A DNA stretch of 5,535 bases from an uncultured Ventosimonas sp. (lineage in GTDB: Bacteria > Pseudomonadota > Gammaproteobacteria > Pseudomonadales > Pseudomonadaceae), in the NCBI GenBank assembly GCA_945283395.1, contig CALYQH010000099.1:1-5535 (forward strand), read 5' to 3'. The notes under the pieces were generated by a model. That model was not told where the DNA came from. It was given only the letters and a program-made list of their open reading frames with translations, and did not search any database. The position numbers and the translations under genes were made by a program. Shown here piece after piece: positions 1 to 5,535 of this stretch (its first letter is position 1; every line of letters begins with the position of its first letter).

Positions 1-340
1 GATTATTTAGAGTTTCGTAACTTAAAAAGGTTTTCTAGATTTGTTCCAAAAGGGCTTTGCATAAAGAATAATGATTAAAGTAAATGCTGAAGAGGAGTAG
101 TAGCCCACTTATATATGATAAGTCGTTGCCGCTGCTATTTAGGAGAAGTTAAAAGATAGGGTCGTATTTTATTGGATTGGCTAGTTATCTTAAATTATCT
201 AAGAACAGTTATAGTTTATTTAAAAATATCCTATTTTTAATAAGTTACTTTAGATAATATTGTTTTTTATCAGTTTTATTCATTTATTTAGTATTATTAT
301 TTAGGTAGTAATAGGAAATATTATTTAACTGAGGAAAAAA
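1..340. other. AT-rich non-coding region upstream of the DUF336 gene
   Basis: I see no gene I can support in this stretch. Frame 1 is open from the left edge for 25 codons and stops with TAA at 76-78, so the tail of a gene lying to the left is possible, but the deduced peptide matches no family I know and such an open run is not unusual by chance. Both strands are otherwise full of stops. The last 100 bases are very AT-rich, as expected of a promoter region. The best hexamers I find, TTGTTT at 260-265 and TTTATT at 283-288 with 17 bases between, are too weak to call a promoter. No tRNA, riboswitch or long repeat was recognised. Confidence 0.5.
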
Positions 341-847
341 ATGCAACGTAACATGTTAGTTATTTTACAATTTATAGTAGTTAGTTTATGTTTAACAAAT
401 TATAGTTTGGCAGAGCAAGATGTTAGTAAATTGTATTTACCAGGAGATATTACGCAGGTTCAAGCTGAGGAAGTAATAGCTGCTGCAGTAAAGAAAGCAG
501 TCTCTAATAAGTTGCTGATGAATATTGCAGTAGTAGATGCGGGAGGAAATTTGAAGGCTTTTGTCCGGATGGATGGAGCTTTTTTAGCAAGTATTGATAT
601 AGCAATTAAGAAGGCTAAAACTGCACGTTCCCTTAATATGTCCACTCATGAGTTAAGTCAACTAACTCAACCTGGTAAAGAGTTGTATGGAATAGAGGTT
701 ACTAATGGTGGCATGGCCATTTTTGGTGGCGGTGAATTGATTAAGAATAAAGATGGACTTATTATTGGAGCAATAGGGGTGAGTGGGGGTAGTGTTGCTG
801 AAGATATGTCAGTAGCTCAAGCCGGTGCAGCAGTAATAGCTAAATAA
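341..847 (+). CDS. Exported GlcG/HbpS-family (DUF336) heme-binding-like protein
   Basis: The 168-residue product has a signal peptide: a short polar start with Arg3, a hydrophobic core at about residues 5-19, and a likely signal peptidase I site after SLA (residues 22-24). The mature protein should be periplasmic. Residues about 30-167 form one GlcG/HbpS (DUF336) domain, shown by VVDAGGNLKAF (about 64-74), RMDGAFLASIDIA just after it, and the C-terminal GAIGVSGGSVAEDM block. Some members (Streptomyces HbpS) bind heme and act in redox sensing. Others (GlcG) lie in glycolate operons and have no settled function, so heme binding is a family-level guess. The E. coli GlcG is cytoplasmic and shorter, so export is a real difference. 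GAGGA at 331-335, five bases before the ATG, supports this start. The cupin gene begins 30 bases downstream, suggesting a two-gene operon whose products share a compartment. The frame is intact. Confidence 0.88.
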   Translation: MQRNMLVILQFIVVSLCLTNYSLAEQDVSKLYLPGDITQVQAEEVIAAAVKKAVSNKLLMNIAVVDAGGNLKAFVRMDGAFLASIDIAIKKAKTARSLNMSTHELSQLTQPGKELYGIEVTNGGMAIFGGGELIKNKDGLIIGAIGVSGGSVAEDMSVAQAGAAVIAK

Positions 848-877
848 GATTATTTATTAAGTATAGAGGGTCTTTTC

Positions 878-1294
878 ATGTTGGGTAGAATATTTATTGG
901 GGTTATTATGTCGTTTGTTGTTAACACAGTAATAGCAGACGTCTATTTAAAAGATCAACTGGTATCTTTTAATAGAGAAGCAGTGGCTGGTGGAAAAGGA
1001 ACTTTATATGGTCAATTTGCTTTTAAACGAGATGGAGCGTTAAAAGATCAAGCTATTAAAGAGATTGGTTGGATGACTTTACAACCAGGTGACTCTATAG
1101 GATTACATAAGCATGAAACAAATGAGGATGCCTATATTATTATTTCAGGAACAGGGACATTTACAGACTCAGATGGGAAGACTTATGCTGTAAAAGCTGG
1201 TGATGTAACTATTGCTCGTAAAGGACAATCACATGCTTTAATAAATACCGGTAAGGAGCCTTTAGTATTTCTTGATGTAATAGCTGAGCAGTAG
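878..1294 (+). CDS. Exported single-domain cupin protein
   Basis: The 138-residue product starts with a likely signal peptide (hydrophobic residues about 5-19, cleavage after VIA at 18-20), so it probably acts in the periplasm. The rest is one cupin_2 beta-barrel. Motif 1 runs from Gly71 to Gly91 and includes His77, His79 and the acidic pair Glu83-Asp84. Motif 2 runs from Gly108 to Asn123 and includes His119 and Asn123. His77, His79, an acidic residue and His119 are the usual ligands of a divalent metal, so metal binding is likely. Counting back from Gly91, the position that is normally Glu falls on Asp84, and the usual Pro of motif 2 is Arg114. Cupins of this size include isomerases, dioxygenases and sugar-binding proteins, and nothing here picks the substrate. 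GAGG at 866-869 lies eight bases before the ATG; the later ATG at 908 would destroy the signal peptide. It is probably co-transcribed with the DUF336 gene. Confidence 0.87.
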   Translation: MLGRIFIGVIMSFVVNTVIADVYLKDQLVSFNREAVAGGKGTLYGQFAFKRDGALKDQAIKEIGWMTLQPGDSIGLHKHETNEDAYIIISGTGTFTDSDGKTYAVKAGDVTIARKGQSHALINTGKEPLVFLDVIAEQ

Positions 1295-1327
1295 AGCCGT
1301 AGTTTGAACAGTTGTATTGTTTAAGTC

Positions 1328-1357
1328 ATAAAAGGGCGAGTATTCTGGCCCTTTTAT
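1328..1357 (+). terminator. Rho-independent-type terminator after the cupin gene
   Basis: A perfect 10-bp stem joins ATAAAAGGGC (1328-1337) to GCCCTTTTAT (1348-1357) around a 10-base loop, in which AG and CT can add two more pairs. The four G:C pairs at the top, the TTTT in the 3' arm and a position 33 bases after the cupin stop codon fit a terminator for the DUF336-cupin operon. The symmetrical A and T runs would let it work in both directions, but no gene reads into it from the right. Confidence 0.75.
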
Positions 1358-1609
1358 AGCTTAATTAGCTTGATAGAGAAATTTACTGAAGCTATGTCTT
1401 AAACTAAGTACTTTAGCTAGATATTGCAGATATTTATCAATTAAATTGAATGAGATATAAAATGTTTTTAAAATAGTTGTTGCTTTGGCAAATTATTCAT
1501 TTTGTTACTTTTGGTTAGAGATTGTTATAACTTTAATATAAATACTATGTCTAGTAGAGAAAATATTATTATGGCTAATAAAAGTATAACTTTAAACTTA
1601 CAGCCGAAT

Positions 1610-1638
1610 TATTTAATAATATTGAACTATTTAATAAT
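1610..1638. repeat. Two copies of an 11-bp direct repeat
   Basis: TATTTAATAAT occurs at 1610-1620 and 1628-1638, with starts 18 bases apart, in an AT-rich spacer about 160 bases before metE. It could be a regulator or bending site, or chance in DNA of this composition. It overlaps the short frame at 1571-1657. Confidence 0.35.
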
Positions 1639-1738
1639 TTTTGCTTCACCACTCTAGACAAAATAATAAAAAGTAAATAGCATAACGAAGACTTATTTAA
1701 CATGAATAAAATTAAAGGATATCTTTATAATATTGCAT

Positions 1739-1767
1739 TTGATTCATAATTATTAGCTAAATAAAAT
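1739..1767 (+). promoter_or_regulatory. Candidate sigma-70 promoter of metE
   Basis: TTGATT (1739-1744, four of six consensus bases) and TAAAAT (1762-1767, five of six) are 17 bases apart, the preferred spacing. Transcription would start near 1774 and give a leader of about 25 bases that holds the AAAGAG ribosome binding site (1785-1790), eight bases before the ATG at 1799. The surrounding AT-richness makes chance matches common, so this is a candidate only. Confidence 0.4.
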
Positions 1768-1798
1768 TATAGCCTTTAACTAATAAAGAGATATTTTC

Positions 1799-4087
1799 AT
1801 GGCTATAGCACATAATTTAGGCTTTCCGCGTATTGAACGTGACCGTGAGTTAAAAAAAGGCCTTGAGGCCTACTGGAAAGGTGATATTGATCAGGCTGCA
1901 TTAGAAAAAATAGGTAAACAATTAAGAGCAACCCATTGGCAGTTACAAAAAGAGGCGGGTGTTGACTTATTACCCGTGGGTGATTTTGCTTGGTACGATC
2001 AAGTATTAACGCACTCTTTAATGTTCGGTGTTATTCCACAACGTCATCAAAATAAAGAAAATTCTATCTCGTTAGATACCCTATTTGCTATGGCTAGAGG
2101 TGTTAGTAATCATGCTTGTAATTGTGGTATTAATACACAAGCACTAGAAATGACTGAGTGGTTTGATACTAATTACCATTACTTGGTTCCTGAGTTTGCC
2201 AAAGATCAATCATTTAAGCTATCTTGGCAACAGCTTTTTGATGAGGTTTTTGAAGCTAAGGCTTTAGGCTATAACGTTAAGCCTATTATTATTGGCCCCC
2301 TCACTTATTTATGGTTAGGCAAAGCAAAAGAAGCTAACTTCGATAAATTAGACTTACTACCAAATTTATTACCGCTTTATGGTCAAATACTACAAAAGCT
2401 ATCCTCTCTAGGGATAGAATGGGTACAGATAGATGAGCCTATTTTAGGGTTGGACTTGTCGCAACGATGGAAGTCAGCTTTTGAAACAGCTTATAATCTT
2501 TTAGCTAGAGAACCCACAAAAAAATTAGTAGCGACTTATTTTTCTGGGCTTGAAGATAACGTTGGTTTGGCCTGTGGTTTGCCAGTAGATGGTTTACATG
2601 TTGATCTGATACGGGCTCCAGAACAGTTGTCAACGATTTTAGACCATTTGCCTGCTTATAAAATACTCTCTTTAGATGTAGTTAATGGTCGGAATGTTTG
2701 GTGTGCTGATTTATAAAAAATATTAGCAACTTTAAAAACTGCGGTTCAACGAATAGGCAATAATCTATGGATAGCCCCAGCATGCTCTTTACTACATACG
2801 CCTGTTGACCTAGAGCGAGAAGACGTATTGGATGTAGAGCTAAAAAGCTGGCTTGCTTTTGCTGTGCAAAAATGTAAAGAAATAGCTATTTTGACTAAGG
2901 CAATTAATCAGCCGGATATATCTGATGTATTATAGGCTCTGGCATTAAATAGACGTATTCAGCAATCCAAAGTTAATTCATCACGTATTCATAAATCTTT
3001 TGTACAAACAAGATTGTTAGCTATTACTGAGCAAGATACTAAGCGTCTATCAACATTTAAGTCACGTATTGAGCAGCAAAAACAAAGGTTAAAGCTTCCT
3101 TTGTTTCCAACAACAACCATTGGTTCATTCCCTCAAACAAGAGAAATTCGTGCAGCTCGCAATGACTTTAAGCAAGGGCGTATTAATGAGAAAAAGTATA
3201 CTGAGCTAATGCAACATGAAATTGATGATGTAATCAATTTTCAAGAGCAAATAGGCTTAGATGTATTAGTGCATGGTGAGCCAGAGCGTAATGATATGGT
3301 AGAGTATTTTGCTGAGCAACTAGAAGGCTATGTTTTTACACGCTTTGGTTGGGTACAAAGTTATGGATCTCGCTGTGTAAAACCAGCCCTCATCTACGGT
3401 GACTTATCACGTTCCAAACCTATGACAGTGAACTGGATTAGCTATGCTCAAAGTAAAACTAAAAAAATAATGAAAGGAATGCTCACAGGCCCTGTAACCA
3501 TGTTAATGTGGTCTTTTCCTCGAGAAGATATTTCAAGAGAGGCTCAGGCCAAACAACTCGCCTTAGTCATAAGAGACGAAGTTATCGATCTAGAAGCTGC
3601 GGGCATTAAAATCATTCAAATAGATGAGGCAGCATTTAGAGAATGGCTGCCTCTGCGTAAAACCGAATGGCAAAATTACTTAAATTGGGCAGTTAATGCG
3701 TTTCGTCTTTGTTCATCTGGTGTTCGTGATGATACACAAATTCATACACATATGTGCTATAGCGAGTTTAATGACGTTATTGAGTCTATTGCAGCGATGG
3801 ATGCTGATGTAATTACTATCGAAACATCACGCTCTCAAATGGAGTTATTAGATGCATTTAAATCCTTTAACTATCCTAACGAGATTGGCCCAGGCGTGTA
3901 TGATATTGACTCACCAAGGTTTCCAAGTATAGAAGAGATGATAGGATTATTAAAAAAAGCTGTTAAATTAATCCCCGAACAACAATTATGGGTTAATCCT
4001 GATTGTGGTTTAAAAACTCGCGCATGGCCAGAAACAAAGGAAGCCTTAATTAATATGGTAGCTGCCGCTCACAAAATGAGATGTTAA
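1799..4087 (+). pseudogene. metE: metE pseudogene: cobalamin-independent methionine synthase with two nonsense codons
   Basis: An intact MetE transfers the methyl group of 5-methyltetrahydropteroyl-polyglutamate to homocysteine, the last step of methionine synthesis. This 762-codon frame covers the whole family (E. coli MetE is 753 residues) without an indel, from LGFPRI...RELKK at codons 7-20 to the C-terminal NPDCGLKTR...WPE block. It stops at codon 306 (TAA, 2714-2716) and codon 380 (TAG, 2936-2938), and family sequence resumes at once in the same frame after each (K-I-L-A-T-L-K, then A-L-A-L-N-R-R). The zinc ligands His651, Cys653, Glu675 and Cys736 and the homocysteine and folate contacts Asp609 and Glu615 remain. 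Lost residues, set against the family as I recall it, are catalytic His694 (E. coli) to Asp704, Lys117 to Glu120, Pro601 to Ala611, Gly606 to Trp616, and conserved Gly at codons 13, 293 and 742. Translation would give a truncated N-domain of 305 residues. The downstream open stretch (TTG at 3014) has no evident ribosome binding site. Promoter and start signals still look usable. Confidence 0.93.
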
Positions 4088-4222
4088 CCCATCAACATTT
4101 TTGCTAGCAACACAGGTATGAGTGTTCGTATTTTATACTTGAGTTATTGTAATTTCTTACTCAGTTATTTGGGTAAAGCAGTTGTTAAAATACTCTTCAG
4201 TTAAAAATTAATGTACTTAAGG

Positions 4223-4260
4223 AAAAGTTGTAAAAGAGAAGTTTCTCAAAGGACTTTTTT
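4223..4260 (+). terminator. Candidate terminator downstream of metE
   Basis: AAAAGT (4223-4228) can pair with ACTTTT (4253-4258), enclosing an inner GAGA/TCTC stem (4236-4239 with 4244-4247), and the 3' arm runs into six T residues (4255-4260). The stem is mostly A:T and has internal loops, so it is weak. It lies about 135 bases after the metE stop codon. Confidence 0.3.
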
Positions 4261-4319
4261 TATGCATGTAGTTTACGTTTTTTATCCTTAACTCTATCTA
4301 AAAACGATCTATAAAGCAG

Positions 4320-4350
4320 GCGTTACATTATATTATTTTTATAATGACGC
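4320..4350. repeat. Inverted repeat forming an 11-bp bulged hairpin
   Basis: GCGT (4320-4323) plus CATTATA (4326-4332) pair with TATAATG (4340-4346) plus ACGC (4347-4350), leaving a two-base TA bulge on the left arm and a seven-base loop. It is the most extensive pairing in the spacer. No T run follows on the + strand, so a terminator role is not clear. Confidence 0.5.
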
Positions 4351-4424
4351 TTAACTTATTATCTAATTTTACACATTAACTACTTTTTGCAAGTGTTGCT
4401 GGTATTTATTTCATGGATACACTA

Positions 4425-4443
4425 AATGATTTTTAAAATCATT
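4425..4443. repeat. Perfect 9-bp inverted repeat with one central base
   Basis: AATGATTTT (4425-4433) and AAAATCATT (4435-4443) are exact reverse complements around a single T. With so short a centre it is more like a dimer binding site than an RNA hairpin, though a shortened stem could form. It lies about 70 bases beyond the end of uraA, away from any known start, so an operator role is not obvious. Confidence 0.5.
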
Positions 4444-4474
4444 ATTGCTTTACTAATAAAGTGCACTATGTTCT

Positions 4475-4495
4475 TATAAAAAAGTAGCTTTTATA
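4475..4495 (-). terminator. Weak candidate terminator for uraA
   Basis: Read on the minus strand, this gives AAAAG, a three-base loop and CTTTTTT, beginning about 18 bases after the uraA stop codon. The stem has only one G:C pair, but the T run and the position fit termination of the permease gene. Confidence 0.3.
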
Positions 4496-4513
4496 GATAT
4501 CCAAATTTTTCTA

Positions 4514-5535
4514 TTAGTTTGGGCTGCTGCTTTTAGTTGTAAGTAGTAAATTGAGTACGATAGCTAGTATGCTAACTAGTCCTACCCCTATTAAATTAAA
4601 AGCACCTATTTTTAAGGTAAGGCCGCCTATACCACAGGTGAGCACTACCGAGACAATAACTAAATCTTTGGGAATGGAGAGGTCTACTCTACCATCTATA
4701 ATTGTTTTTAAACCTATAGAGGCAATAGTACCAAAGAGCAGCACCATTATGCCTCCCATAACGGGAGCAGGGATAGATTGAAGGATAGCATTGAATTTTC
4801 CAAAAAAAGCTAAGCAGATAGCTAGGATAGCTGCATTACTCATTATAATGACTTTGAAGTTACGGGTTATCATTAGAGCTCCTGTTACTTCAGAGTAGGT
4901 GGTGATAGGTGGTCCTCCTATTAGGCCAGCTAAACAAACGCCTATTCCATCCCCTGTTAAGGTTCTATGGAGGCCGGGTTGTTTTGTGTAATTTTGGCCT
5001 GTCACATTCCCTGTAGCCATAACGTTGCCGATATGTTCTATGATAGGTGCTATAGCAACTGGCAGCATAAAGAGGGCTGCGTTCCAGTTAATTTCTATCG
5101 GATGAAAGTTTGGAATAGCAAACCATTCAGCTTGTATAATAGGTTGAAAGTCAATAAGCCCCATGATGATAGCAGTCAAATATCCTACTGCTACACCTGA
5201 AAGGATCGGGATTAGCTTAAACATGCCTTTGCCAAATACTGAAACTATTACGGTAGTGATTAAGGAGATAGCCGCTAAACTTATAGCTTGAGGATAAGGA
5301 ATAGGATTGGTGGTTGATATGCCCATAGCCATTTGTGAGGCAGAATGAGCTACCGAAAGGCCAATAACCATAATAATAGGGCCTATCACGACTGGAGGTA
5401 GGAGTTTATCTATTAAATTGATGCCTTTGTATTTGATAATAAGGGCAAAAATAAAATAAGTGAAGCCAGCCGTAAACAAACCAAATTGGGTAGCACCTTG
5501 CCCCCACGTCTGAATAGCATAAATAATAGGGCCAA
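4514..5535 (-). CDS. uraA: Uracil/proton symporter of the NCS2 family, N-terminus beyond the window
   Basis: The visible 339 residues belong to an inner-membrane NCS2 uracil permease, which imports uracil with protons for salvage (normally by Upp). The frame is open to the right edge, and visible residue 1 lines up with about residue 76 of E. coli UraA, so the true start and about 75 residues lie outside; the first in-frame start-like codon (TTG at 5479) is internal. Most of the sequence is hydrophobic membrane segments. Landmarks are LLPPVVIGPIIMVIGLS (about 44-60), AIAPIIEHIGN (160-170), PGLHRTLTGDGIG (186-198), GGPPITTYSEVTGA (206-219) and IPAPVMGGI (254-262). Glu166 and Glu215 match the substrate-site Glu241 and Glu290 of E. 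coli; the partner of His245 is Asn170 and that of Gly289 is Ser214. The gene ends with TAA followed directly by an in-frame TAG (4511-4513). It runs towards metE and is unrelated to it in function. Another pyrimidine or xanthine substrate is possible. Confidence 0.9.
   Translation of the reverse strand, partial: GPIIYAIQTWGQGATQFGLFTAGFTYFIFALIIKYKGINLIDKLLPPVVIGPIIMVIGLSVAHSASQMAMGISTTNPIPYPQAISLAAISLITTVIVSVFGKGMFKLIPILSGVAVGYLTAIIMGLIDFQPIIQAEWFAIPNFHPIEINWNAALFMLPVAIAPIIEHIGNVMATGNVTGQNYTKQPGLHRTLTGDGIGVCLAGLIGGPPITTYSEVTGALMITRNFKVIIMSNAAILAICLAFFGKFNAILQSIPAPVMGGIMVLLFGTIASIGLKTIIDGRVDLSIPKDLVIVSVVLTCGIGGLTLKIGAFNLIGVGLVSILAIVLNLLLTTKSSSPN

Larger units (their letters stand above)
1358..1798. 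other. Long AT-rich region upstream of the metE pseudogene
   Basis: I see no gene I can support here. It holds an 11-bp direct repeat, TATTTAATAAT, at 1610-1620 and 1628-1638 (18-base period), and a 28-codon frame from ATG 1571 to TAG 1655-1657 with a hydrophobic second half. AGAGA at 1556-1560 could serve that frame, but it resembles no family with confidence. I looked for a cobalamin riboswitch, which precedes metE in some bacteria, and found no GCCACTG-type B12 box. I also found no MetR-type TGAA-N5-TTCA site and no divergent metR gene or remnant. The last 60 bases hold a probable promoter. Confidence 0.45.
4088..4513. other. Non-coding convergent spacer between metE and uraA
   Basis: There is no gene I can support on either strand. 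The spacer separates two convergent genes and is rich in AT-based inverted repeats: a nested hairpin ending in T6 (4223-4260), an 11-bp bulged stem (4320-4350), a perfect 9-bp inverted repeat (4425-4443) and a weak stem next to the uraA end (4475-4495). A further weak stem, AACAC (4109-4113) with GTGTT (4122-4126), lies just after the metE stop. Its length of 426 bases is more than a plain double terminator needs, so a small RNA or the remains of a lost gene cannot be excluded. Confidence 0.45.

Noticed and set aside
1..340. Insertion-sequence or transposase remnant at the left edge
   Set aside because: No terminal inverted repeats, target duplication or transposase motif was seen; only a 25-codon open tail of unknown identity.
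460..645. 61-codon minus-strand frame
   Set aside because: It lies opposite the well-supported DUF336 gene, has no recognisable domain and is a shadow of that gene's codon pattern.
841..856. Inverted repeat TAAATAA / TTATTTA at the end of the DUF336 gene, as a terminator
   Set aside because: All pairs are A:T with a two-base centre, it overlaps the stop codon, and the cupin gene follows closely, so termination there is unlikely.
1295..1798. Cobalamin riboswitch upstream of metE
   Set aside because: No B12 box and no GC-rich conserved core could be found; the region is almost entirely A and T.
2714..2938. Recoded stop codons (TAA/TAG read as an amino acid)
   Set aside because: Both stop types occur inside metE while TAA and TAG also end the neighbouring genes at the expected places, no other internal stops are seen in intact genes here, and metE has also lost catalytic residues.
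3014..4087. A separate functional C-terminal core-MetE gene starting at TTG 3014
   Set aside because: There is no ribosome binding site before 3014, family sequence runs in the same frame upstream of it, and the catalytic histidine is Asp.
4551..5200. Two plus-strand frames (4551-4781 and 4967-5200)
   Set aside because: Both lie opposite the uraA coding sequence, whose match to NCS2 permeases is clear; their peptides resemble nothing known.

Overview
The window looks like chromosomal DNA of an AT-rich proteobacterium (about one-third G+C by eye, lower between genes). The deduced MetE and uracil permease sequences recall, from memory, the Pseudomonas-type versions more than the E. coli ones. 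An AT-rich, host-adapted relative of the Pseudomonadaceae (for example an insect-gut lineage such as Entomomonas) would fit. This placement is inference; there is no rRNA or other marker gene here.

Layout. Positions 1-340 are AT-rich and hold no gene I can support. Positions 341-1294 carry two genes in tandem on the + strand, 30 bases apart, probably one operon: an exported GlcG/HbpS-type (DUF336) protein and an exported small single-domain cupin. A clear stem-loop with a U-rich 3' arm (1328-1357) closes the pair. A 504-base AT-rich gap (1295-1798) follows; it ends in a plausible promoter and ribosome binding site for metE.

The centre of the window (1799-4087) is metE, the cobalamin-independent methionine synthase, as a pseudogene. 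Its 762-codon frame is continuous and recognisable from end to end with no frameshift. It is cut by two in-frame nonsense codons, TAA at codon 306 and TAG at codon 380. Several residues that are nearly invariant in the family are also changed, including the catalytic proton-donor histidine (E. coli His694), which is Asp. The zinc ligands are intact. This looks like a recent loss: the organism would depend on cobalamin-dependent MetH, or on methionine from its surroundings, neither of which is visible here.

Positions 4088-4513 are a non-coding convergent spacer with several AT-rich hairpins and a perfect 9-bp inverted repeat. From 4514 to the right edge, on the - strand, lies a uracil/proton symporter of the NCS2 family (uraA type), missing about its first 75 residues because the window ends.

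No mobile element, CRISPR array, RNA gene or new defence-like system was found. The strongest observation is the decaying metE; the exported DUF336-cupin pair is the least understood functional unit.
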